Assembly: GCA_041675285.1 (NCBI GenBank)
Contig: JBAYTZ010000023.1
Location: 1 to 42,622, forward strand
DNA length: 42,622 bases
DNA from: Candidatus Delongbacteria bacterium
GTDB taxonomy: Bacteria; CAIWAD01
Reading direction: 5' to 3'
Below the pieces are notes generated by a model that searched no databases, was not told where the DNA came from, and saw nothing but the letters and a program-made list of their open reading frames with translations. The translations under genes were made by a program, and so were the position numbers. Shown here piece after piece: positions 22,668 through 30,692 of this stretch (positions are counted from its first letter, which is position 1; the number at the start of each line of letters is the position of its first letter).

Positions 22668-24185
22668 TCAAGATTTGACGGCCCGGCGGGCCCGCCAGAG
22701 TTTGCCCAGCTGTCCGCTGCGCCGCTCGTAGGTTGCCAGGAACAGCCCGCCCGCCAGGGCGAAGCCCAGATTCACCCAGGGATTCCAGCCCTGCAGCCAG
22801 CCCTGCTCCAGCCCGGCCAGCGCCGCCAGACTGAGCAGCAGCGAAGGCGCGATCCAGCCCAGCACGAGCTTGGCGCCCAGGCCCAGGCGGCGGGCGTTGC
22901 CCAGCAGGATTCCCAGGGAGAACAGCCAGAAGGCGCCCAGCGCCGTCAGCGCGCCGGCCAGCGCCCGTTCCAGGCCCGCCACCGGTGGACCGTGGGCCAG
23001 CACGCGCTCCAGCCAGGGCTGCCAGACCGCCAGGGGGCGCAGATCCAGCCCCAGCAGCAGGCCCAGGCAGACCAGCGCCAGCAGTCCCACGTGGACGGCC
23101 CGCCCCTCACTCATCAACAAGCTGACCAGAATATAGGAGAGGAAGATCGGGCACATGCCCAGCACGGCCAGCTGCAGCACGGGCATGCCCGGCGTGAAGC
23201 GCGGCAGCAGCAGGGCGAAGAGCCAGGGCAGCTGGAGCAGGGTCAGGCCCAGCAGGAGGGGCGTGCCCACCGCCACCAGGCCGGACTGGCGCGCCACATC
23301 CGTCAGCAGGCCCGGGCGCCGAGCCGGGTCCCCCTGGCGGGCCGAGTAATCCGGGATCAGCAGGGTCAGCAGCACGGCGGGCAGCAGCAGCAGGCCGTCG
23401 CGGATCAGCACGCCCTGCTCGAAAATGCCCAGCGCCTGGGGCTCCAGCACGCGGCTCAGCACCAGCCGATCCCCGACGATGAGCAGCATGAGCAGGAGCG
23501 AGGCCAGCGCCAGCGGCGGACCCGAGCGCCCCAGCCGGCCCAGGGCGCGGGCGTCGAAATGCGGCCGGCTCACCGCCCCGTGGCGCGCGGCCCAGACCAG
23601 GCTGCCCGTAAGGGAGAGCGCGACGCCCGTGTGCAGGGCGTAAACCTGGGCGCTGGCTGGCATCGTGAAGAGCAGGATCAGCACCAGCCCGGCCCGCAGC
23701 AGTCCTTGCAACACCTGCAAGAGGGCCAGTTCTTTGATGCGCCGGCTGCCGGTGAGCGAACTCAGGCTGACCTTGAAGGCCATGTGCGCCAGGCCCGCCA
23801 GCACGGCCAGCCAGTAGAGGCGGGAGTCGCGGATGGATTCGCCCGCCACGGCCTGGTAGCCGGCGGCGACCAGCAGCACGGCAAGGCCGGTGAGCAGGCC
23901 GGCGGCCCAGCTGGCGGCCAGCAGGGATCGGCGCTGCTCGGGGGCCTGGCCCTCGGCCAGCGGCAGCTCGCGCACCAGCCCGTCGGCGAAACCCAGGGTC
24001 AGGAAGGGCGCCACGGCGAGCATCAGGTTGGGCAGCGAGAGTTGCCCCAGACCCTCCGGGCCGATGACGCGGGCCACCACCCAGCCCACCGCAATGCCCA
24101 GCACGCGCACGCCCAGCCGCGCGCCGGCCAGGCCGCCCGCCTCGCGGACCAGGTTGCGCGCCGGCGCCGCCGTAGGCGGGCTCAT
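22668..24185 (-). CDS. Wzx-type polysaccharide flippase (MATE/MOP superfamily)
   Basis: A 505-residue protein with about 12-14 membrane helices and the opening typical of RfbX/Wzx proteins: NLVREAGGLAGARLGVRVLGIAVGWVVARVIGPEGLGQLSLP (about 11-52). MOP flippases move undecaprenyl-diphosphate oligosaccharides across the inner membrane. The ATG overlaps the upstream GT2 stop (ATGA), so synthesis is coupled. With the GT2 upstream and YfhO downstream it forms a small surface-polysaccharide unit, separate from the ArnT-like set at 3.5-6.4 kb. No polymerase (Wzy) or initiating transferase is in the window. Confidence 0.85.
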   Translation of the reverse strand: MSPPTAAPARNLVREAGGLAGARLGVRVLGIAVGWVVARVIGPEGLGQLSLPNLMLAVAPFLTLGFADGLVRELPLAEGQAPEQRRSLLAASWAAGLLTGLAVLLVAAGYQAVAGESIRDSRLYWLAVLAGLAHMAFKVSLSSLTGSRRIKELALLQVLQGLLRAGLVLILLFTMPASAQVYALHTGVALSLTGSLVWAARHGAVSRPHFDARALGRLGRSGPPLALASLLLMLLIVGDRLVLSRVLEPQALGIFEQGVLIRDGLLLLPAVLLTLLIPDYSARQGDPARRPGLLTDVARQSGLVAVGTPLLLGLTLLQLPWLFALLLPRFTPGMPVLQLAVLGMCPIFLSYILVSLLMSEGRAVHVGLLALVCLGLLLGLDLRPLAVWQPWLERVLAHGPPVAGLERALAGALTALGAFWLFSLGILLGNARRLGLGAKLVLGWIAPSLLLSLAALAGLEQGWLQGWNPWVNLGFALAGGLFLATYERRSGQLGKLWRARRAVKS

Positions 24186-25138
24186 CGGGTCACCCACGCC
24201 ACCCGGGCCCGGCGCAGGACGCTTCGCAGCGGCCCGGGCAGCCGGCTGAAGGCCGCCAGACGGCGCGCGACGCCCGCGGACAGGCCGTGGGAGCGGGCCA
24301 GCGCCAGTTCGGCGCGCGCCTCGGGGCCGCGTCCGCCCATCAACAAAGCCCGGGCGACTTCCAGGTGATAGTGGGCCAGGCGCTGTTCCGCGGGCTCGGG
24401 CAGCAGCGCCGGGGCCGTCAGCAGGCCGGCATCCAGCGGATCCGGCTCGCCGCGCCGCCGGGCGGCCGCGCTCTGGCGGGACAGCTCCGCGAAGCGGGCC
24501 TGGGCGCCGCGATACTTGAAGGAGATGGAGTCCGGCTCCATCACCCAGTCGGACAGGGTTTGGGGCAAATTGTCCAGCGGGCCGCGCTCGGAGAGCCGCA
24601 GGAACAGGTCCAGGTCCAGGCTGAAGCGGAAGAAGGGCCGGTAGCCGCCCACGGCGCTCAGCGCGTCCCGACGGATCATCACGGAGGAGTGCTGGAACAG
24701 GTTGAGGCGCATCAGGCCGCGCCGCAGCCGGGCGGGATCGCGCACCACCTCGGATTCGCCCAGCACCCGGCCCTGCGCGTCCAGGCGCCGCACGCGGCAA
24801 CCCGTCAACAGCAGCTCGGGATGCGCGCGCAGGTGGTCCAGTTGGAGCGCCAACCGCTCCGGGTGACACAAATCGCCGCAGTCCAGGCGCGCCACGAAGC
24901 GGCCCCGGGCCACGACCAGCCCGCTGTTGGCGGCCACCGCCGGTCCCTGGTTCGCCTGCTGCACCAGCTGGAGGCGCGCGTCGCCGCGCTCGCGCACCAG
25001 CTGGGCCGTGCCGTCGGTGGAGCCGTCGTCCACCACCACGACCTCGCTGTCCGCGGGCAGGGCCGCGCACAGGCTGTCGAGGGTTCGACCCAGGCTCTGC
25101 TCGCCGTTGTAGGCGGCGATCACGACGCTCAGCTCCAC
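24182..25138 (-). CDS. Family 2 glycosyltransferase
   Basis: A 318-residue GT-A fold glycosyltransferase: LSVVIAAYNGEQSL (3-16), VVVVDDGSTDGTAQL (about 33-47), NQGPAVAANSGL (about 63-74), and a metal-site region reading LDCGD where DxD is usual. The acceptor-side helix has FRFSLDLDLFLRL. The C-terminal 90 residues are helical and basic, without a membrane helix. The start is GTG at 25138, with GGAGG 9 nt upstream; no in-frame ATG fits. It probably extends a lipid-linked glycan in the cytoplasm before export by the coupled flippase. Donor sugar unknown. A terminator lies just upstream (25172-25195), so the operon begins here. Confidence 0.85.
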   Translation of the reverse strand: MELSVVIAAYNGEQSLGRTLDSLCAALPADSEVVVVDDGSTDGTAQLVRERGDARLQLVQQANQGPAVAANSGLVVARGRFVARLDCGDLCHPERLALQLDHLRAHPELLLTGCRVRRLDAQGRVLGESEVVRDPARLRRGLMRLNLFQHSSVMIRRDALSAVGGYRPFFRFSLDLDLFLRLSERGPLDNLPQTLSDWVMEPDSISFKYRGAQARFAELSRQSAAARRRGEPDPLDAGLLTAPALLPEPAEQRLAHYHLEVARALLMGGRGPEARAELALARSHGLSAGVARRLAAFSRLPGPLRSVLRRARVAWVTR

Positions 25139-25171
25139 CAGTCGGCCTCCGGCGGTGATCCCAAAAAGAGC

Positions 25172-25195
25172 CGAAGCATCCAGTTGGATGCTTCG
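25172..25195 (-). terminator. Rho-independent terminator after the beta-helix gene
   Basis: CGAAGCATCC and GGATGCTTCG form a perfect 10-bp stem with a 4-nt loop; on the minus strand GCTCTTTTTGGG follows. It lies 28 nt after the stop at 25224. Confidence 0.9.
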
Positions 25196-25223
25196 ACATG
25201 AGCTGCAGATCTCGGCGTGAAAC

Positions 25224-26534
25224 TTAACGGATCAGGCTGACCTTTCGCACCTGGGCGCGGCCCGCCGCCTCAAGCCGCAGCAGGTAGAGTCCCGAGGGCA
25301 GCGTGCCGGCGTCCAGTTGGAAGTCCCGCCGACCGGGTTCCAGCAGCCCCTCGTGCAGGGTGCGCACCAGCTCGCCGCGCAGGTTGAACAACTGCAGGCG
25401 GGCCGCTCCCAGCCCGGGCACGTCCACGCTCACGTGTGTCACGGGATTGAAGGGATTCGGCCAGGGCAGGCCCAGCGACCAGGCCGCCGGCACCTCCTCG
25501 TCGGCTTCCACCACCTGCTCGCAGAGCAATTGCGTGGCGCCGATCCAGCCGCAACCGGAGCCGAAGGGGTTCTGGCCGGGCCGGCAGGGCGAGCTCTCCT
25601 CCACGCGATAGGGCCACTCCCCGCCGTCGCAGAAGTGCGGATCCGCGAAGCCGTTGCCGCCCTCATTCGTCCAGTAGCCGCTGACGGGCCACTGGTTGGC
25701 GGGCGTGTTGCCCCACTGCAGGTTGCAGGCCAGGTAGCCGTGGGCCGAGTAGGCGATGTCGATGGGATAGTTGCCGGCATTCCCCACCAGCAGGTTGCGT
25801 GTCACGCTGACCGTGGTGCCGGGCTCCGAGAGCGCGATGGCCGAGCCCACCCAGTGGCAGTGGTTGCCCTTGAAGGTGTTGCCCTCGATCACGGGCGAGC
25901 CGTACATGGCCCGCAGCCCGCCGCCCTTGCCGTTGCTGAAGCCGTTCTGGGCGGGCATGGTGTCGTTGTCCTCGATGAGGTTCTCCAGCACGAGGCTGGC
26001 CGAGGACTGCAGGTAGATGCCGCCGCCGTAGTGCGCCGTGTTGGCGCGGATCCGGTTCTGCTCGATGCGCGGGCTGGAATCCCAGGCGAAGATCCCGCCG
26101 CCCACGCCGGCGGGCCAGGCCGCCCGGTTGTTCTCGATCCAGTTGTGGCGAATCAGCGGGCTGCTGTTGTTGCGGCAGAAGACGCCGCCGCCCACGCCGC
26201 CGCGGCTCACGCCGTTCAGGAAGACCGGGGTGCCGGTGCCGCCCTGGATGGTGAAGCCCTCCAGCACGGTGCTGGGGGTCTGTCCACTCTGGAAGGTGAC
26301 CACGGAGCCCGATGTGGCGGCGAGCACGGTGCTCTGGGGGCCGGCCACGGAGCGCAGTTCCACCGCGTGGGCAGGAAAGATCAGGTTGCCCGGATAAACG
26401 CCCGGCGCGACGAGCACCACGTCGTGGGCGGCGGAGGCCTGGAGGGCCGCGCCGATGGTGGCGAAGTCCTGGGGGACTTCCAGCACAACGGCCTGGGCGG
26501 CCGCGCTAAGCAAAAGGGTGGCGAACAGCTTCAT
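25224..26534 (-). CDS. Secreted right-handed beta-helix protein with Por/FlgD-type C-terminal sorting domain
   Basis: A 436-residue exported protein. A signal peptide (MKLFATLLLSAAAQA) precedes a parallel beta-helix of pectate-lyase/NosD type from about 20 to 300, with repeats such as GVGGGVFCRNNSSPLIRHN, GVGGGIFAWDSSPRIEQN and YGGGIYLQSSASLVLEN. The C terminus (about 350-436) carries WPNPFNPVTHVSVDVP and PSGLYLLRLEAAGRAQVRKVSL, the FlgD-like/Por secretion domain common in FCB bacteria. It is likely a surface or secreted adhesin or glycan-binding/cleaving protein; no catalytic residues can be assigned. The ATG at 26534 has GGGAG upstream; an earlier in-frame start lacks a signal. A promoter candidate is at 26578-26606 and a terminator follows. 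Confidence 0.85.
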   Translation of the reverse strand: MKLFATLLLSAAAQAVVLEVPQDFATIGAALQASAAHDVVLVAPGVYPGNLIFPAHAVELRSVAGPQSTVLAATSGSVVTFQSGQTPSTVLEGFTIQGGTGTPVFLNGVSRGGVGGGVFCRNNSSPLIRHNWIENNRAAWPAGVGGGIFAWDSSPRIEQNRIRANTAHYGGGIYLQSSASLVLENLIEDNDTMPAQNGFSNGKGGGLRAMYGSPVIEGNTFKGNHCHWVGSAIALSEPGTTVSVTRNLLVGNAGNYPIDIAYSAHGYLACNLQWGNTPANQWPVSGYWTNEGGNGFADPHFCDGGEWPYRVEESSPCRPGQNPFGSGCGWIGATQLLCEQVVEADEEVPAAWSLGLPWPNPFNPVTHVSVDVPGLGAARLQLFNLRGELVRTLHEGLLEPGRRDFQLDAGTLPSGLYLLRLEAAGRAQVRKVSLIR

Positions 26535-26577
26535 GCATGCTCCCAAGTGGATGAGTGGAACGGGGGGAACCGGACTC

Positions 26578-26606
26578 AACCTAGGCCTTCGCCGCCAGCC
26601 AATCAA
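26578..26606 (-). promoter_or_regulatory. Putative promoter of the beta-helix gene
   Basis: Minus strand TTGATT (26606-26601), a 17-bp spacer and TAGGTT (26583-26578). The -10 is identical to the one proposed at 3414-3419. The leader would be about 37 nt. Confidence 0.38.
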
Positions 26607-26708
26607 CCAGTTTTTCACTGGAGTGAGAATCAATTCGTTTGATGTTTGTATTGACTAACTCTCGCGCAACCGGCTGAAGCCGCCGGACGGTTGACTCCTG
26701 GCGCCGGA

Positions 26709-27341
26709 TTACTGGACGTCCAGGATGAAGAAGAGGCAGTAAAGGGACGGCGCGGGGCGGAACTCCCGCCGGATCTGGAAGCCCGCTGCGCGAATGGCCC
26801 GGCGCACGACCCGGCGCTCGGTGCCGCGCTTGCCCACTTCCCAATAGTGCTGACCGTCCCAGCGGTGGCGCTTCCAGTGCGGCAGCCCCAGATGCAGGCC
26901 GTGACTGCCCAGGTTGGTGAACTGCCCCAGCAGTCCCAGTCCCAGGAAGGGCGCCGGCAGGCTGAGCACCACCCGGCCCCGGCAAACCCGGCGCAGCTCG
27001 GCCAGCGTGGGCCCGAACTCCGCCCAGGGCAGATGCTCCAGCACCTCGGCGGCCAGCACGCAATCGAAGCTCTTGTCCGGGCAGGGGATGTGGCTGACGT
27101 CGCCCACCAAATCCGGCTGCAGGGCAGGATCCAGATCCAGGGTCTGGACCTGCAGGCCCCACTGGCGCATGATCCACGTCGTATGGCCATTCCCGGGACC
27201 CACTTCAAGGACCCGACCAACCTTCCCAACATATGTTGCGCATTCATTAGCCTGATGCCAATGAGTAACGTAGCGGGACACGTCGAGATACTTACGATCG
27301 TAAATACTAGGATCTACTTGAATTTCTCGTTTCTGTGTCAT
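26709..27341 (-). CDS. Class I SAM-dependent methyltransferase
   Basis: A 210-residue methyltransferase of the Methyltransf_11 type. SAM motif I is VLEVGPGNGHTT (44-55), motif II LDLDP, and the post-motif DCVLAAEVLEHLPW (about 93-106) is characteristic. Substrate unknown; the WDGQHYWEVGKRGTERRVVRRAIRAAGF stretch occurs in methyltransferases of glycan or small-molecule clusters. The first 35 or so codons are AT-rich, while the rest matches the high-GC neighbours, so a composition boundary falls inside the gene near 27230. The ribosome site is weak (GAACTGAGA). It begins 12 nt after the stop of the next methyltransferase and is likely co-transcribed with it. Confidence 0.82.
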   Translation of the reverse strand: MTQKREIQVDPSIYDRKYLDVSRYVTHWHQANECATYVGKVGRVLEVGPGNGHTTWIMRQWGLQVQTLDLDPALQPDLVGDVSHIPCPDKSFDCVLAAEVLEHLPWAEFGPTLAELRRVCRGRVVLSLPAPFLGLGLLGQFTNLGSHGLHLGLPHWKRHRWDGQHYWEVGKRGTERRVVRRAIRAAGFQIRREFRPAPSLYCLFFILDVQ

Positions 27342-27353
27342 TCTCAGTTCTTT

Positions 27354-28106
27354 TTATTGATTCTTAGTACAAACATAAATCTCTCCGGACGCCGGAGTTA
27401 ATCCCATCTTTTCAATGTCATCCTTTTCAAATAGCTCATTAACAGTCCAAACCTTCACAATAAATCCGGCCTCCACCAAACGGTCCACATAATCAGACCC
27501 ATATCTTCTGACGTGGTCTTCCTGACCATAGTGTCTCAGTCGTTCCTTTGGATCCACGATCGCGGGATCTTCAAAGGTCAATCCTGGAAAAATTGGAACC
27601 AGTAGAATCGCCCATCCATTCTTTTTCAGAATGCGCTGGAATTCCCTCATCGCCTTTCGATCATCATTCACATGTTCCAACACATGACTACAATATATAA
27701 CGTCTATCGATTCATCATCCAGTTTTATATCTGTTATATCCATCTTTATGTCTGCTCTTGGATTAAACAGATCGGCTGTTACATAGTTATTTCCTAATTT
27801 TTTACGCAACAACGGCTGAAAACATCTTTCTGGTGCAACATGCAAAACACGTTTTGTTCGACCATTAAACAAGTCTGTTTGTTGCTGAAAGAACAACCAC
27901 ATGAAACGATGTCTCTCAAGCGCCCCACAATGCACACATTCCGCATCTTGTCTTTTTGGATAACCAAAACCCCGAAACTTCTTAGACTCACTACCACAAA
28001 CCGGACAAAGTCTACCCTCACCAATATATGGAATAGACTTCACTTTCCACAACAAATCACGAATGGGTGTCCGTATCCATTTTGGAATCACTGTTAAGAT
28101 ATTCAT
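27354..28106 (-). CDS. Methyltransferase-like protein with N-terminal zinc ribbon
   Basis: A 250-residue protein with a four-cysteine zinc-ribbon-like region, CPVC (34-37) and CVHC (57-60), followed by a Rossmann methyltransferase core: RVLHVAPE (87-94), ADLFNPRADIKMDITDI (111-127) and DVIYCSHVLEHV (135-146). Motif I has APE where GxGxG is usual, a variant seen in methyltransferases of polysaccharide loci. I start at the ATG at 28106 with GGAG 8 nt upstream; a TTG four codons earlier overlaps that site. Codon use and base composition are clearly AT-rich, unlike most of the window, suggesting recent acquisition. Substrate unknown; a surface glycan role is a guess from similar loci. Confidence 0.8.
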   Translation of the reverse strand: MNILTVIPKWIRTPIRDLLWKVKSIPYIGEGRLCPVCGSESKKFRGFGYPKRQDAECVHCGALERHRFMWLFFQQQTDLFNGRTKRVLHVAPERCFQPLLRKKLGNNYVTADLFNPRADIKMDITDIKLDDESIDVIYCSHVLEHVNDDRKAMREFQRILKKNGWAILLVPIFPGLTFEDPAIVDPKERLRHYGQEDHVRRYGSDYVDRLVEAGFIVKVWTVNELFEKDDIEKMGLTPASGEIYVCTKNQ

Positions 28107-28119
28107 TGAATTCTCCAAT

Positions 28120-28137
28120 TTGCGAGTTACGTCGCAA
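28120..28137. promoter_or_regulatory. Inverted repeat in the divergent intergenic region
   Basis: TTGCGA and TCGCAA flank GTTACG, 14 bp before the methyltransferase ATG and inside its leader. It could be an operator for the methyltransferase or the divergent SUMF1-like gene. Short arms keep confidence low. Confidence 0.3.
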
Positions 28138-28235
28138 CCTCAGAAATGACTCATGATCAAGAAATGCCACGCTTCGACATGAGCGACAAGAGGAAAATGG
28201 CGATGTTGAATATTCATCGCAAGCTGTTTTTTCTC

Positions 28236-28264
28236 TTGCTATCTCGAAGTCCGAATTGTAAGAT
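28236..28264 (+). promoter_or_regulatory. Putative promoter of the SUMF1-like gene
   Basis: TTGCTA (28236-28241), a 17-bp spacer and TAAGAT (28259-28264). Transcription would start near 28271, giving a 34-nt leader to the ATG at 28305 and excluding an earlier start at 28146. Confidence 0.5.
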
Positions 28265-28304
28265 TCGCCCGTTGCACAAACCGAATTTCAGTACGAGGCA
28301 AGCC

Positions 28305-29489
28305 ATGAAGCTCCTTTCCGTTCTTTCGTTCCTTCTTCCATCCCTAGTCTACGCCGTGGATGCGCCCAATGTTACGATTTCGGCGACCACTGACGGCGAT
28401 AGTGTTTATGTCCAGCTTGGATGGGACGCTGTATCTGGAGCAGATCGCTACTTGATTTACAAGAATCAAGCACCCGGTTTTGACCCACTTCTTATCGGAA
28501 CAACCAGTTCGATGCAATTCTCGCATTCAATGCCGACAAATTGGGATTGGCAATTTCAGCCATTGATAATTGGTTCATTCATTATTACAGCCGATAGTTT
28601 GATTATCGGCCAAAACAATTTGATAAATATTCCTCCAGGAACTTTTAGCATGGGTCAAACAGGAGTCGCAACTCCAGAGCACATTGTGACATTGACTAAT
28701 TCAGTTCTTATAAGTCAATTTGAGATATCAAATAAGCAATATTTGGAGGCCGCGCAGTGGGCGTTGGACAATGGATATGCTACGATTTCGAATGGAAATT
28801 TAGTCGCATATGGTCAAGTTCTGGTCAACATGTCCAGTAGTTATTGTGAAATCGCTAACGACAATGGCCAATTGTATTTACGTAGAGCCCCCGGCGCTGA
28901 CGATTGGGGCTTTGAGGAATGGAACTCTTATGACCCAGCCGTGCATCCCATCAAGGAAGTGAGTTGGTATGGGGCTGCTTGTTATTGTGATTGGATCAGT
29001 ATAATGGAAGATTTAACCCCTTATTATGAGGGAGCGTGGAGCCAGATCCCTTCATTGAGAAATCCCTATCTGGCAGAAGGATACCGAATGCCGACAGAGG
29101 CGGAGTGGGAGTATGCGGCACAAACAGGTGATGAACGATCCTATCCTTGGGGAAACACGACTCCAACGTGCCTGCATGCAAACTTCCGTCCGAATGTTCT
29201 CTGTGTGGGTTGGACGAGTCCTGTGGGCACACATCCAGATGGCGCCAATAGTTTTGGCATATCAGACATGGCGGGGAATGTGTGGGAGTGGTGTAACGAT
29301 GCTTCTGGTCCATATAGTAGCGCTACACAAACCAACCCCGTAGGTCCGTCCAACAATGATAGTCGTGTTCGAAGAGGAGGTAGCCTGGGCTATGGGTCGC
29401 TGACCTTGTTGTGCGCGGCCCGTGATGGGAGCGGTCCGTCTCACACGAACAGCAGCATTGGATTCCGGATCTGCAGAACCGTGCATTGA
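28305..29489 (+). CDS. Secreted SUMF1/FGE-sulfatase-domain protein with FN3-like N terminus
   Basis: A 394-residue exported protein: signal MKLLSVLSFLLPSLVYA, a beta-sandwich segment of about 75 residues with fibronectin-III-like spacing (VQLGWDAVSGADRYLIYK), then a formylglycine-generating-enzyme-like domain from about 107. Family hallmarks are IPPGTFSMG, EISNKQYLE, HPIKEVSWYGAACYCDW, GYRMPTEAEWEYAA, YPWGN, DMAGNVWEWCND and RVRRGGS. The cysteine pair of true FGE before the final Arg-rich strand is not visible (GYGSLTLLCAARDG), so it is more likely a binding or structural SUMF1 fold, or a C-type-lectin-like protein, than a sulfatase activator. GAGG precedes the ATG. AT-rich like the adjacent methyltransferase; terminator follows. 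Confidence 0.85.
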   Translation: MKLLSVLSFLLPSLVYAVDAPNVTISATTDGDSVYVQLGWDAVSGADRYLIYKNQAPGFDPLLIGTTSSMQFSHSMPTNWDWQFQPLIIGSFIITADSLIIGQNNLINIPPGTFSMGQTGVATPEHIVTLTNSVLISQFEISNKQYLEAAQWALDNGYATISNGNLVAYGQVLVNMSSSYCEIANDNGQLYLRRAPGADDWGFEEWNSYDPAVHPIKEVSWYGAACYCDWISIMEDLTPYYEGAWSQIPSLRNPYLAEGYRMPTEAEWEYAAQTGDERSYPWGNTTPTCLHANFRPNVLCVGWTSPVGTHPDGANSFGISDMAGNVWEWCNDASGPYSSATQTNPVGPSNNDSRVRRGGSLGYGSLTLLCAARDGSGPSHTNSSIGFRICRTVH

Positions 29490-29516
29490 CCGAAGGTTCC
29501 CTTGAGCGCGCCCAGA

Positions 29517-29544
29517 CGCCCGGCCTTCCCTCACTGGCCGGGCG
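29517..29544 (+). terminator. Rho-independent terminator after the SUMF1-like gene
   Basis: CGCCCGGCC and GGCCGGGCG form a perfect 9-bp stem with a 10-nt loop, followed by TTTCCTTTTCT, 28 nt after the stop. Confidence 0.88.
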
Positions 29545-29606
29545 TTTCCTTTTCTGCGGGCAGTAGATGGTCAGGCATGGATTCGTGCTGAACCGTTTCG
29601 GGCGCC

Positions 29607-29912
29607 GTGTCTGGCACCGTGCCTGACACCACCTCGCGGAATCGTCCAATCCGTTGGACCAGGATGGACAGCAAAGAAGCGCCGAGACAACCTATGGCGA
29701 TGTAGATCAAGGACTTCCTGAACCGTGTCAGGCACCGTGCCTGGTACCACTTGGGATTCGTGTCTGGCACCGTGCCTGACACCACCTCGCGGATTTGTCC
29801 AATCCGTTGGACCAGGATGGACAGCAACTGAAGCGCCGAGACAACCTGTGGCGCTGCAGGTCAAGGACTTGCTGAGCCGTGTCAGGCACCGTGCCTGACA
29901 CCACTTGATTGG
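29607..29912. repeat. Tandem ~153-bp duplication carrying four REP-like palindromes
   Basis: Two direct copies (29607-29759 and 29760-29912) of about 153 bp each contain two palindromes, at 29607, 29725, 29760 and 29879 (24 bp each). The most symmetrical, at 29879, has arm GTGTCAGGCAC, one central C and the exact reverse complement of that arm. The other three have one or two mismatches. Between the palindromes lies a shared segment with CCAATCCGTTGGACC. The copies differ at scattered bases and one 1-nt indel. The rest of 29490-30116 contains only the terminator and no supported gene. Confidence 0.88.
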
Positions 29913-30116
29913 TTGTGTATCCATCAGGGAACGGACTCCCGCCATCCTGTGATCAGCTGCGCCAACTCCCCTCTTCCCTGACAAATCCCGCATGGACCGA
30001 CGTCTCCATCTCTGCTTGTCCACCCTCGTACACGGGCATCGCCAAGGGATCGGATCCCCACTGGAATTGCCGCATCCCGCCGCGGGCACCGGGCGTAGGA
30101 GCGCGCGGAGGTACCC

Positions 30117-30692
30117 ATGTCACGACCCGAACGCTGCGACATCGCCGGTTCGATCCAGCACGTCATCCTGACGGGACATGACCGCTGCAACGTGTTCCAC
30201 CAAGACGCCGATTGCAGCTCATTTCTTTCCCGACTGCAAGGTCTGATCAGACGGGACCACTGCGCACTGCATGGCTATTGTCTGATGCGGAATCACGTCC
30301 ATCTGATCCTGACCATTGGCAAGGACAATGCCATGCAGCGGCTGATGCAATCCGCTTGCAGCGGGCACAGCCGGCGCATGAATCGCCAGCTGGCCCGGTC
30401 CGGGTCCTTTTGGAATCAGCGCTATTGGTCCGAACCGTTGCTGGATGAGGACAGGATTGCCACCTGCCACTTGTACGTGGATTCCAATCCAGTCCGGGCC
30501 GGGATTGTGCAAAGGCCGGCTGACTATCGTTGGTCGAGCTACCTCATCCATGCCCATGGAGAACCGTCCACGCTGATTGTCCCCACTCCCTGGTACCTCG
30601 GCTTGGCGGAGACGGCTTCCGGGCGCCAGGCTGTGTACCGCCGACTGATGTCCGTGTACTTGGACAAATGGCGCGTCCGGTGTCAGGCATGA
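30117..30692 (+). CDS. REP-associated tyrosine transposase (RAYT, Y1/HUH family)
   Basis: A 191-residue single-domain Y1 transposase. The metal-binding HUH motif is His60-Val61-His62 in GYCLMRNHVHLIL, and the probable nucleophile is Tyr120 in HLYVDSNPVRAGIV, the family signature YxxxNPVRAG. The RWSSY motif (138-142) is also typical. RAYTs cut and move short palindromic REP sequences in single-stranded DNA. GGAGG sits 6 nt before the ATG. The palindromes at 29607-29912 are its likely substrates, and its own stop codon lies within a related half-palindrome. Composition is close to the host. It stands between the AT-rich island and rpoC. Confidence 0.9.
   Translation: MSRPERCDIAGSIQHVILTGHDRCNVFHQDADCSSFLSRLQGLIRRDHCALHGYCLMRNHVHLILTIGKDNAMQRLMQSACSGHSRRMNRQLARSGSFWNQRYWSEPLLDEDRIATCHLYVDSNPVRAGIVQRPADYRWSSYLIHAHGEPSTLIVPTPWYLGLAETASGRQAVYRRLMSVYLDKWRVRCQA

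Noticed and set aside
28146..28304. Longer N terminus for the SUMF1-like protein from 28146
   Set aside because: No ribosome site; the predicted promoter lies inside this stretch and a clean signal peptide begins at 28305.
29607..29912. CRISPR or attachment-site array near the RAYT gene
   Set aside because: There are only two copies, with internal sequence shared between them; the palindromes fit REP elements and no integrase is present.
30117..30692. Full IS200/IS605 insertion sequence
   Set aside because: There is no TnpB and no recognisable subterminal hairpin ends; the RWSSY and NPVRAG features and flanking palindromes favour RAYT.
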